In this document: positions 1-7,023 of the stretch, in pieces
Position numbering within the stretch: the stretch's first letter is position 1
Layout: each line of letters opens with the position of its first letter
NCBI GenBank assembly: GCA_003157315.1
Contig: PMJE01000494.1
Coordinates: 8,287-20,307, forward strand
DNA: 12,021 nt
Reading direction: 5' to 3'
DNA from: Myxococcales bacterium
GTDB taxonomy: Bacteria; Myxococcota; Polyangia; Fen-1088
Position numbers and translations under genes: made by a program
The notes under the pieces: generated by a model
The model's input: only the letters and a program-made list of their open reading frames with translations
Database searches by the model: none
What the model was told of the DNA's origin: nothing

Positions 1-2
1 GC

Positions 3-31
3 CGAAGGGCGAAGCGAACCCTTCGAGGGTT
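3..31. terminator. Overlapping alternative hairpins at the left edge
   Basis: Two perfect inverted repeats share bases. CGAAGGG (3-9) pairs with CCCTTCG (19-25) across a 9-base loop, and AACCCT (17-22) pairs with AGGGTT (26-31) across a 3-base loop. They cannot form together. The second, with its tight loop, could be the terminator stem of a gene lying left of the window, but no clear run of T follows on the plus strand. Role is inferred from shape and position only. Confidence 0.3.
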
Positions 32-37
32 CCCATG

Positions 38-55
38 TTGTGTCAAATTGTGTCA
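38..55 (+). repeat. Tandem TTGTGTCA direct repeat, 10-bp period
   Basis: TTGTGTCA occurs at 38-45 and again at 48-55, so the copies sit exactly 10 bp apart, about one helical turn. They lie upstream of the first gene (ATG at 231), in a 230-bp leader where no convincing -35/-10 pair was found. A regulator binding the same DNA face twice is possible. A chance short repeat is the main alternative. Confidence 0.3.
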
Positions 56-230
56 GACTTTCACCACCATGGACAAAGAATGGAGGCTCGGGAATTTCGA
101 CAGCTTGGAAAGAGAGAGTGTCAGCGAAAAACGCGCGCGTATGCTGCCGCCTGTCATTCGCTGAGCTGTTGGCAAAGAAATTGCTTCGGGTTGGAGCAAC
201 GTGGTCGGCCAGCGACGAAAGGATCGTTTC

Positions 231-1274
231 ATGAAACTCAGGTGGATGCTCCCATCGACGCTCGCGTTTTCCTTGCTTTCAGCCGCGCAAGCCCATTCCG
301 CGGTCGTGGCAGTCATGCCGGTTCGAGGAGCAAATCTTTCGGAAGGGCAGTGCGATGCCATCGGCGTAGTCTTCGCGAATGCCTTTGCCCGCGACAGCCA
401 AGTCGCGGTCGCGTCGCCACTGGAAACCAAGCCGGCGCTCGCCCAGGGCCAGAGCACGCTGGCTGTCGCAGCACGATTGGGGGTAGCCGAATATGTCGAA
501 CTTGGGGCCATTCAACTGGGGAATAGAGTCAGACTGGCTGGAATCATCTACGGGAAGGACGGCAGGGAGATCTTTCGTGCGGAAACTTCTGCTCCCGGCC
601 TGGATGATATTGACCTGGCGGCAGCACGCTTGGCGCACGCCCTGATATTGCGGGAGCCTATCCCTGGCATGCCGCTTTCGGAGATAGGCGCGGGGACGCC
701 GGAGATGGCACCTGCTGCAGAAGGCGTCAGGACCGGACCTGCAGAACTGAAGGTAAGTCCAAGGGCCTTCGGTTTGAAGACGGGGATTATCTTTCCGATG
801 GCGTCGGGTCGGTCATTCTATCCCATGGTTTCCTTGCAGTTCGACGGCCGGCTGGGAAGCAGAAGCCGCTTCTTGGAATTCGGCGTGGGCGGAGCCGTTC
901 CTACCAACACGAATTCCGATATCAATAACATCGGAATGTTCGCTCTCTTCGCGGAGATTGGCGGAAGCCTCTACTTGTCGGATGGCCCTATTGCGCCCTA
1001 CATTGGCGCTGGGATTTCGCCAGGGCTTTGGGAGTACGATGGAATGAGCAGCGGCGGCAGCGGCGACAGCAGCGACCTTCGCTGCGCCATCTACGGCCAA
1101 GCCGGGATTACCTTCACGCGCGATTCCCGGACCAAGATCTACGCCGAATTCCGGGCCTCCCAACATGTCATCGGCTTCACCGACAACCTGGCCCAGGGTT
1201 CGACCTACCTCACGAACACCAGCTACACCTACCATCCGACTTTGCTTGCGTTGCAGCTCGGAGTTGGCTGGTAA
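231..1274 (+). CDS. Exported TolB/CsgG-like plus outer-membrane beta-barrel protein (paralogue 1)
   Basis: A 347-residue exported protein of unknown role. Residues 1-21 form a signal peptide (MKLRW start, hydrophobic core, AQA cleavage site). Residues 24-140 resemble the small alpha/beta domain of TolB-N/CsgG/LpoB-type periplasmic proteins: a strand ending AVMPV, then a helix around C41 (GQCDAIG). A loose linker (about 145-185) leads to a C-terminal half rich in alternating strands, ending in LGVGW; a final aromatic is typical of outer-membrane barrels. The start at 231 is chosen over an upstream in-frame codon at 201 because AAGGA lies 7 bases before it and the signal peptide begins there. 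It is a close paralogue of the next gene and shares its start block. Two Cys positions (GQC and RCAIYGQ) are kept in both and may form a disulfide. The domain names are inference from pattern; the barrel and export signals are clearer. Confidence 0.8.
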   Translation: MKLRWMLPSTLAFSLLSAAQAHSAVVAVMPVRGANLSEGQCDAIGVVFANAFARDSQVAVASPLETKPALAQGQSTLAVAARLGVAEYVELGAIQLGNRVRLAGIIYGKDGREIFRAETSAPGLDDIDLAAARLAHALILREPIPGMPLSEIGAGTPEMAPAAEGVRTGPAELKVSPRAFGLKTGIIFPMASGRSFYPMVSLQFDGRLGSRSRFLEFGVGGAVPTNTNSDINNIGMFALFAEIGGSLYLSDGPIAPYIGAGISPGLWEYDGMSSGGSGDSSDLRCAIYGQAGITFTRDSRTKIYAEFRASQHVIGFTDNLAQGSTYLTNTSYTYHPTLLALQLGVGW

Positions 1275-1344
1275 CATCAGGGTTTGCAAATGACAGTGAC
1301 CTGGGTTGGGGAAACCTGGCTCGTTGCAAGGAAAGGATCGCCTC

Positions 1345-2394
1345 ATGAGACTTATTCAGATTCTCCTACCAGTTCTAACCTTCGCCTCGGCAGCGCAAGC
1401 CCAGACTGCGGTGCTCGCGGTAATGCCGGTCCAGGGGGTCAATCTTACCGAAGGCCAGTGTGAGGCGATTGGCGTCCTATTCGCCAATGCCTTGGCCCGC
1501 GAGGCCAATGTCGCGGTAGCCTCGCCCCTGGTAACCAAGCAGGTCGTCCACCAGAGCAAGACCGCGCAGGCAGCCGCAACCCAACTGGGGGTGGCCGAGT
1601 ACGTTGAGCTGCGCGCCATCCAGCTTGGTTCCAAGGTCACACTGGGTGGAATCCGGTACGCAAAGGATGGCAGTGAGATGTTCCGCGCGGAAACCTTTGC
1701 AGCGAGCTTGGATGACATGGAAGTGGCAACCGCCCGGTTGGCGCGTGCTTTGGCATGGCGGCAGCCTCTTCCCGGCGCGATGCCCCCTGAGACGGTCACT
1801 GGAGCTGAGGAAACCCCACCAATGCCCAGCCCAGCACCTAGCCCAAAGGGTTACCCAAGCACACTGGGAGTCAAGACGGCGCTCATCATCCCGGTGGCCT
1901 CGGGCAGGTCAATTTCTCCGATGATGTCCCTGCAATTTGACGGACGGATGGGGACGAGGGACTACTTCGTCGAATTCGGCGCTGGTTTTGTCATCGCCAC
2001 AGATAATGACTACACCTCTAATTCCTTCCGGATAGACGGGGTTTTCGCTGAGCTTGGCGGCAGCTACTACTTGTCCAAGGGAAGTATTGCGCCCTACATT
2101 GGCGGCGGTATTTCACCGCGGATCTACAGTTCCAGCATCCGTTCTCCCAGTCCGAGCAGCTACACCTACGACTATTACACCGACGACTCCAGCACGGGCG
2201 CCCGCTGCGCTGTCTATGGCCAATTGGGAATCAACTTTACCCGCGATTCTCGCTCCCGCATCTACTCCGAACTCCGCGTTTCTCAGAACGTTATCGGTTT
2301 CGAAAATCAGGTCACCAACTCAGCCGATGTCACCGTGAGTACCGGTACCTTCTACCCGACGGAATTCGCATTGCAAGTTGGCATCGGTTGGTAG
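1345..2394 (+). CDS. Exported TolB/CsgG-like plus outer-membrane beta-barrel protein (paralogue 2)
   Basis: A 349-residue tandem copy of the preceding gene, more than half identical by eye. The signal peptide is residues 1-19 with an AQA cleavage site. The N-terminal domain repeats AVMPVQG, EGQCEAIGV, LGVAEYVEL, AIQLG and the KDG-FRAET block. The linker (about 140-170) is richer in Pro and Ser. The barrel keeps SGRS, SLQFDGR, IAPYIG, GISP, RCAVYGQ and FTRDSR, and ends in VGIGW. The proteins differ most in the linker and in a Ser/Tyr-rich stretch around residues 255-275 that is probably a surface loop. The start at 1345 is supported by AAGGA 7 bases upstream, in the same AAGGATCG--TCATGA block as paralogue 1. 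The 70-bp gap after paralogue 1 suggests co-transcription. Function is unknown; a tandem duplication that diverged at surface loops is inferred. Confidence 0.82.
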   Translation: MRLIQILLPVLTFASAAQAQTAVLAVMPVQGVNLTEGQCEAIGVLFANALAREANVAVASPLVTKQVVHQSKTAQAAATQLGVAEYVELRAIQLGSKVTLGGIRYAKDGSEMFRAETFAASLDDMEVATARLARALAWRQPLPGAMPPETVTGAEETPPMPSPAPSPKGYPSTLGVKTALIIPVASGRSISPMMSLQFDGRMGTRDYFVEFGAGFVIATDNDYTSNSFRIDGVFAELGGSYYLSKGSIAPYIGGGISPRIYSSSIRSPSPSSYTYDYYTDDSSTGARCAVYGQLGINFTRDSRSRIYSELRVSQNVIGFENQVTNSADVTVSTGTFYPTEFALQVGIGW

Positions 2395-2455
2395 CCGGGC
2401 CAATCGCAGCGATTCTTGTTCCCGCCAGGCTTCGGCCAAGGTTAGACTGGGCGCA

Positions 2456-3898
2456 ATGTGCTTGCGCCTAGGTCCTGCCCACGCCCTGCTTGTGCTCGGC
2501 ATCGCTGCGCCCAGTTGTCGTGGCACGGCTCCGCAAGCTGAGGTAGCCACCTTGGCCGCGGAATTCGACCCTGACGCAATCTGCGCCCTGCCCGGTTACC
2601 GAGCCGGCGTGGTGAATGCGCCCGTCTTCGGGGGAGAGGCGTTTGTCATGGAAGCGGGGCCAACCGATGCTCCCACCGTGGTGCTCGTCCACGGACTTGG
2701 GGATAGTGGCGCGCGCGACTTCTATCCGGTGTTGCCGTCGCTAGCGGCGCTCTACCACGTGGTGGCTTTCGACTTGCCGGGGTTCGGTCGCTCGACCCAT
2801 GGCCACGAGCTTTACTCACCAGCGCGCTACGTCGAGTTCATCCACGCCGTGGTGGGACAGCGTCGCCCAGGACCGTTCAATTTGGTCGGGCATTCCATGG
2901 GGGGAGCACTGGCCCTGCTTTATGCAGCTTCATTTCCAATGGATGTCAGCCGGCTGCTATTGCTCGACGTGGCGGGAATCCTTCATCAGAAGGCCTATGC
3001 CAACTTCGCGCTTTTCGCCGGATTGGAGAGCGTCCTGGGAGTTCTGGGGACAGTTGGAAAGGACGCTGTCCGGGCATTGATGGCGGAAGCCTCGCGGGAA
3101 ACTCAACCACTTCAGCCATTCATACCGGGCGCCCCTGACCTGAGGGTATTGCTGCATAACGATTTGCTGCGGGCCACATTTCTCGACAGCCCAAGCCGGA
3201 TCGCAGCGCTCGCTCTGATTCTCGACGACTTCGGCCCGGCCATCGCGCAGGTGCGCGCTCCCACCTGGATCCTCTGGGGCCGACATGATGCCATCGCATC
3301 ACAGCGCACTGGACTCGTGCTGCAGGCAAGACTACCCCATGCGCAGTTCTACATACTGGAAGCCTCTGGCCACGATCCGATGCTGTCAGAGCCGGCCGCG
3401 GTGTCGCAGCTCATGCTCAGGTGGCTGGGCATGCCGGCGGATCACCCGGCAGTCACGGCTGCGCCCCCTCCGCTTGCACCTTCCGCTCGTGCGGGCCGTT
3501 GCGAGAATGAGAGCGGGATTCGCTTCACCGGAGACTATTCCCAGATCGAGATCGTTGGCTGCCGGGGGGTTAGGTTGAAGGACGTCCGGGCTGCTGCCAT
3601 ACTCGTGCGCAATTCAGATGTCGTGATCGAAAATACCCAGGTCAGTGCGCAGGCAACGGCGCTGCAGGTCGTTGGCTCACGTGTTGAAATCACCGCTTGT
3701 GACTTCAGTGGAGCCGTCGCCCTGGATAGCGAGGGCAGCGAGATCGATCTAGCTGGAGTCAACCTGCGCGGACAGCGTGCAGGGATCCATGTCTCCGGCT
3801 CTTCGCAGATGATCTTTTCCGTCTGCGGTTTGGACAGTCCCCTCAATCACGGCTACCTACACGATGCAGTGGAACTCAATGTGGGAACAGATCTGTGA
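2456..3898 (+). CDS. Probable lipoprotein: alpha/beta-hydrolase fused to a C-terminal beta-helix-like domain
   Basis: A 480-residue protein. Residues 1-21 look like a lipoprotein signal ending APSC (C21), though the lipobox is weak. Residues 50-325 are a complete alpha/beta-hydrolase: the HG oxyanion motif (LVHGLGDSG, H79), nucleophile elbow GHSMGG with S147, acid D278 (LWGRHD) and H306 (SGHDPM). The substrate is not predictable; esters, lipids or C-C bonds are all usual for the fold. After a Pro/Ala linker, residues 349-465 show about 21-residue repeats, each opening with Ser then alternating hydrophobics (SDVVIENT, SRVEITAC, SEIDLAGV, SSQMIFSV), as in right-handed beta-helices. The start is uncertain: ATG 2456 gives the signal peptide but has only a distant AAGG; an in-frame TTG at 2378 would overlap the previous gene by 17 bases and bury the signal. 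The fusion is unusual and makes an envelope-located hydrolase likely. Confidence 0.85.
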   Translation: MCLRLGPAHALLVLGIAAPSCRGTAPQAEVATLAAEFDPDAICALPGYRAGVVNAPVFGGEAFVMEAGPTDAPTVVLVHGLGDSGARDFYPVLPSLAALYHVVAFDLPGFGRSTHGHELYSPARYVEFIHAVVGQRRPGPFNLVGHSMGGALALLYAASFPMDVSRLLLLDVAGILHQKAYANFALFAGLESVLGVLGTVGKDAVRALMAEASRETQPLQPFIPGAPDLRVLLHNDLLRATFLDSPSRIAALALILDDFGPAIAQVRAPTWILWGRHDAIASQRTGLVLQARLPHAQFYILEASGHDPMLSEPAAVSQLMLRWLGMPADHPAVTAAPPPLAPSARAGRCENESGIRFTGDYSQIEIVGCRGVRLKDVRAAAILVRNSDVVIENTQVSAQATALQVVGSRVEITACDFSGAVALDSEGSEIDLAGVNLRGQRAGIHVSGSSQMIFSVCGLDSPLNHGYLHDAVELNVGTDL

Positions 3899-4005
3899 GG
3901 GCAAGCCGGGCGCCATACTGCGCTGCGAGTGTGGTTCGTGTCTTGAGTCGATTCGCCAGTTCCTCACGGATGATCTTCTCCGTCCGCAGGCTGCGAGGTT
4001 GTGAG
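3899..4005 (+). other. Leader with a partial duplicate of the hydrolase gene's 3' end
   Basis: The 107-bp gap between the hydrolase stop and the next ATG is open in the frame of the following gene from a GTG at 3895. In that frame it encodes SSSRMIFSVRRL, close to SSQMIFSVCGL near the hydrolase C terminus. At DNA level 3807-3826 and 3967-3986 match at 17 of 20 bases. The leader therefore looks like decayed duplicated coding DNA rather than a fresh regulatory region. Because it is in frame, a longer product of the next gene starting at 3895 cannot be excluded. Confidence 0.4.
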
Positions 4006-5256
4006 ATGAATACGGCTCTTGGATATTCGACGATATGGGTCCGGGTGGCTATCGCGGCCAGCCTAGCCTTGGTGAGCGGGCGGGTCTTCGCGGCTGCAAA
4101 CGAGCCGGCACGCCTTCGTGTCGCCGGGGCGCTGCTCGACGACGTGGTTCGCGGTTTGCTTCCTGTCATGCTACCCGGATCGGCTGGAGACTCGGGCAAG
4201 GCGGGAGGGACAAGTCCAGCGGCGATGCTCACTGAGATGAAGTACTGCGGCGCGACCGAGAAAGGGGCCGGCCGCTTTCGCGGGGTTATTCGCCAAGCAG
4301 CGCTCAACTCGGGTGCGCCGTTTCTCCTCTCCGCTCGCGAAGCTTGCCGTCCAAGTCTGGCCGAGCTGGCAAAGCAGGTGAGCAAGGAGCCTGGGCCTGC
4401 GGACGGAGCTGCCATTGCGGAGTTCGAGGCCACTTGGAAGCCTTGGGAGTTGAGGCTGGGCCTGTTGCGCTCCATTGTGCTGGCCCCCACCAAGTCCGCG
4501 CCCACACCGGAGCTCGACAACCGCCGCAATCTGTGGACCATCTCCACCTCGGATCTTCGCCTGGCCACTGAAGCCGGTGAACCGATCATTCTTCACGCCG
4601 CACCCTGGTTTGCCGCCGCCACGATCGAGATTGCGGTGGTGCTCAGCGAAGGCGGGTCGCCAACTCCACCCTCGCCCTCGGGGCGGAGTAGCGCCAGTGC
4701 CGCCCTGGTTGCCGGGGCGAACCTTGCCGCGGACCTGCCGGTTGCATTTGCCAACCAGATTCTGCGACGCTTGACCTGGACCCAGCCGCTGGCGATCCCC
4801 GTGGATCGTGACGTAATCGACTTGGAAAACCTGACTATGACTCAGGATGGGTTGGGACTGACGATTCGCGGAAACGCAACACCTCGATCGATTCGTGAAA
4901 CCGTGCGCATGACAATCGCTTTGGATGGGGAGGACCTGCGTGTGACGTCTGTGCGTGCGCAGGGACATATGGAGGATTGCGCGGGGCAAGGGGTCTTCGC
5001 GGGAGTGGCCTGCAATCTGCGCAACAGCGCCCGCGACGGCGTTGTGGGAGTGTTGGCTGGGGCGCTGGCCCAAAGATACCAAGGTCAACTGGTGCGCGAG
5101 TTGGCCGGCCCGCGGGAGCTTGGGTTCAGCGTGGGCATCCGCAGACTGAAGGCTTGTGGCGATTTGCTGCGGCTAGGCTGCAGCGCAGGCGTGCTATCAG
5201 CCGTGGCACGATTCGGAACCGACGTCACCCGGAAGGAAGACGATTCGGCAATGTGA
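4006..5256 (+). CDS. Secreted protein of unknown function, Cys-containing
   Basis: A 416-residue protein not recognised from any named family. Residues 1-30 form a signal peptide (MNTALGYS, hydrophobic core ending RVFAAA). The mature part has two halves: about 35-220, opening with an amphipathic LLDDVVRGLLPVMLP helix and including a YCGA motif, and about 245-416, with alternating-strand text such as LENLTMTQDGLGLTIRG and RMTIALDGEDLRVTSV. Long amphipathic helices plus curved sheets would suit a lipid-binding TULIP-like fold, but that is a guess. Six or more Cys in the mature chain (in YCGA, EACRP, EDCAGQ, VACNL, KACGD, LGCSAG) fit an oxidising periplasm. The start at 4006 is chosen for GAGG 7 bases upstream and for placing the signal peptide at the N terminus; GTG 3895 overlaps the hydrolase stop and would bury it. 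It is probably co-transcribed with the hydrolase gene. Confidence 0.7.
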   Translation: MNTALGYSTIWVRVAIAASLALVSGRVFAAANEPARLRVAGALLDDVVRGLLPVMLPGSAGDSGKAGGTSPAAMLTEMKYCGATEKGAGRFRGVIRQAALNSGAPFLLSAREACRPSLAELAKQVSKEPGPADGAAIAEFEATWKPWELRLGLLRSIVLAPTKSAPTPELDNRRNLWTISTSDLRLATEAGEPIILHAAPWFAAATIEIAVVLSEGGSPTPPSPSGRSSASAALVAGANLAADLPVAFANQILRRLTWTQPLAIPVDRDVIDLENLTMTQDGLGLTIRGNATPRSIRETVRMTIALDGEDLRVTSVRAQGHMEDCAGQGVFAGVACNLRNSARDGVVGVLAGALAQRYQGQLVRELAGPRELGFSVGIRRLKACGDLLRLGCSAGVLSAVARFGTDVTRKEDDSAM

Positions 5257-5271
5257 TTCCGGCATCCGGAA
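5257..5271. terminator. Hairpin between convergent genes
   Basis: TTCCGG (5257-5262) and CCGGAA (5266-5271) form a perfect 6-bp stem with a 3-base loop directly after the stop of the plus-strand block. A weaker 5-bp stem, TGCGC (5290-5294) with GCGCA (5300-5304), follows. The 67-bp gap separates two convergent genes, where a two-way terminator is expected. No T-run follows on either strand, so intrinsic termination is only likely, not shown. Confidence 0.4.
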
Positions 5272-5323
5272 GAGACGCAGGGGCTGCTATGCGCAATAGG
5301 CGCAGGACTGAGAGTTCAAGCCT

Positions 5324-6253
5324 CTAGATACCGAACTGGAATCCAACCCGCAAGAGCAGGCTGGTGAAATCCAGATGATCGATTGTTGGCTGGGACGACG
5401 AGACATATCCCGGCCCGCTGGACACGCCCAGGTTGGCATATCGGAACACCAAGGCCAGGGAAATGCCCTTGGCCCGCGCCGCGCCGAATGACAAATCTGC
5501 GCCGAGCGCAAGCTCGAGCCCAACCCCATCGGCGCTGTAACCCTCGAACGAAGCGTACTGGTACGCTATGCCGGGACTGGCGTAGAACCGCGCGACTCCC
5601 CCGGTTTCGATGGCGAAATCGAGAGAAAGTCCTGGGGCCAGGGACTGCAGCCAGTAGGTGTGAGAATCCCCGTCCATGACCTCCAAGATCTTGGGCGAAA
5701 AGAGGTAAAGCATGTTCGCGCGCAGCCCGAACCAGGGTGTGAAGTAGTAGGCCCCCGAAAAATCTAGCGAGAACAACAGGGCCATCTCCGAGAATCCCGA
5801 AACCAATTCCGCATCGCTGGGAATCTGCGCCTGCATGTAGTTGTTGACTTGGGACGGGTGGAAATAGCCGATGCCAAAGTCAAACCTGAACCGCAAGGGG
5901 CGGAAGGGAGCTGGGCCTGACGGCACCTCCGGCTCCTCTGCGACCGCTGGCGGGTACGCGGGATACTGCGGGGGATAGCCAGCGCCTGGCGGCGGAGGGT
6001 ATCCAGGTGGGGGAGGCGGATACGCCATGGGCGGTGGTGGGTACGAAGGCGCCGGAGGCACCGGAGGCACCTCCGGCTGACCCGCGGCCGCAGCGGGTGC
6101 GGGCACCGTGTCGCTGTCGGGAGAAGGCTCGGCTGCCAATGCCATCTGCGGCGACGCCATCACGAAAGCGCAGGGAAGGAGTGCAAATACGAAATTCACC
6201 CAACCGACGTCCACTGTTCTGAATGTCATGGACGCGTACGCTACCGACCACAT
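5324..6253 (-). CDS. Outer-membrane beta-barrel protein with proline-rich N-terminal linker
   Basis: A 309-residue exported protein. The signal peptide ends at about residue 40 (ALA before AEP). Residues 59-102 are a Pro/Tyr-rich linker with repeated YPPP units (71, 78, 85, 93) that could span peptidoglycan or the cell surface. Residues 118-309 alternate hydrophobic and polar residues with many Gly and aromatics (FDFGIGYF, ALLFSLDFSGAYYFTPW, ISLALVFRYANLG) and end LRVGFQFGI, as in small porin or OmpA-type barrels. Start: ATG 6253 has GAGG 5 bases upstream; ATG 6229 gives a shorter, more usual signal peptide but no good ribosome site, so the N terminus is uncertain by eight residues. It lies 38 bp after the acyltransferase gene on the same strand, so it is probably the last gene of that operon. 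Whether it handles the lipid product is inference. Confidence 0.8.
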   Translation of the reverse strand: MWSVAYASMTFRTVDVGWVNFVFALLPCAFVMASPQMALAAEPSPDSDTVPAPAAAAGQPEVPPVPPAPSYPPPPMAYPPPPPGYPPPPGAGYPPQYPAYPPAVAEEPEVPSGPAPFRPLRFRFDFGIGYFHPSQVNNYMQAQIPSDAELVSGFSEMALLFSLDFSGAYYFTPWFGLRANMLYLFSPKILEVMDGDSHTYWLQSLAPGLSLDFAIETGGVARFYASPGIAYQYASFEGYSADGVGLELALGADLSFGAARAKGISLALVFRYANLGVSSGPGYVSSSQPTIDHLDFTSLLLRVGFQFGI

Positions 6254-6291
6254 CCCGCCCTCGTCAATCGAATTCTGCCGTGGTTACTCGC

Positions 6292-7023
6292 TCAGTGGGA
6301 TTCCATTGTCCCGCGCACGCGGGCAACAAGTTCCGAGGTGGTGGCCGCGACGGTCTCTGCGGCGCTGATGATCGCGAGCTGCTGGACCTCGATCGGGTTG
6401 TCTGCAGTGGCATCGAAAGACAGACGGTCCGGGGGGAAAACCCGATCGGTTCCCACCAGGCGCAACACCACGATGGGCGCGGCCAGCTGCTGGGCAAGAT
6501 AGAAGGCCCCCTTTTTGAAAGGGGCGAGCCTGCCGTCGCGACTGCGCGTACCTTCGGGAAAGATGAGCAAGTTGTCGCCCGACCGGAGGCGCCGCTGGAC
6601 GCGGTTGATCCAAGGGCGGCCTTCGGTGAAGAGGTCCGGGCCAAGAAACCCAGCGCCCAGGAGCAACCAGCCGAAGACCGGCACACGAAAAAAGTCAGGG
6701 CGCACGATAGTGATGGTGCCAGGGAGGAGCGATAGCAGGAGCAGCGGATCGAGAAAGGACAGGTGGTTGCACACCACCACGCTGCCGTGGGTGGATCGCA
6801 ACTGGGACGATTGCGGAACCTGCAGGCGCACGCGCGGAAGCGCGCGCAGCAGGACGGCAATGAACGCCCGCGCGTAGCTGCGCAAAGCCCAGGAGAATCC
6901 CCGGCGTCCGCGCAGGATGCCGGCACCCAAGAAGACCAGCCAGTAGCCGGCGATAAATGCACCGAGGAAATAGATCCACAAGGCAACCGTGACAGAAATG
7001 GAGAGAACCCGCCCGCGCCTCAT
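6292..7023 (-). CDS. PlsC-family lysophospholipid/1-acyl-glycerol-phosphate acyltransferase
   Basis: A 243-residue membrane acyltransferase. Residues 10-37 are a hydrophobic anchor. Motif I is NHLSFLD (86-92), giving the catalytic H87 and D92 of the HX4D box. Motif III is FPEGTRSRDG (155-164), followed by PFKKGAF (168-174). APIVVLRLVGT (182-192) fits motif IV. Length is typical. The family moves an acyl group from ACP or CoA to a hydroxyl of a lysolipid or similar acceptor at the inner membrane. General phospholipid synthesis is possible, but its position inside a ketosynthase/ACP operon suggests a dedicated role: loading the cluster's acyl product onto a glycerolipid, glycolipid or other acceptor, as acyltransferases do in aryl polyene clusters. 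Its ATG overlaps the upstream deacetylase stop by 4 bases (ATGA), and AGGA lies about 10 bases upstream inside that gene, indicating coupled translation. Confidence 0.92.
   Translation of the reverse strand: MRRGRVLSISVTVALWIYFLGAFIAGYWLVFLGAGILRGRRGFSWALRSYARAFIAVLLRALPRVRLQVPQSSQLRSTHGSVVVCNHLSFLDPLLLLSLLPGTITIVRPDFFRVPVFGWLLLGAGFLGPDLFTEGRPWINRVQRRLRSGDNLLIFPEGTRSRDGRLAPFKKGAFYLAQQLAAPIVVLRLVGTDRVFPPDRLSFDATADNPIEVQQLAIISAAETVAATTSELVARVRGTMESH

Noticed and set aside
1284..1291. TTTGCAAA palindrome between the paralogues
   Set aside because: An 8-bp palindrome of low complexity with no second copy or promoter nearby; chance is sufficient.
2378..2455. TTG start at 2378 for the hydrolase
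   Set aside because: It overlaps the preceding barrel's last codons, has no ribosome site, and would place 26 residues before the lipoprotein signal.
3876..4589. A 237-codon minus-strand frame
   Set aside because: Spans the ends of two plus-strand genes antisense; Ser/Arg/Ala-rich composition typical of GC-rich shadows.
4171..5088. A 305-codon open frame on the minus strand
   Set aside because: Antisense to the secreted protein at 4006-5256, which has a signal peptide and a ribosome site; the minus frame has neither.
6264..6986. A 240-codon minus-strand frame overlapping the acyltransferase
   Set aside because: Out-of-frame shadow of a gene with clear PlsC motifs; its product is Ser/Arg/Cys-rich with no motif.
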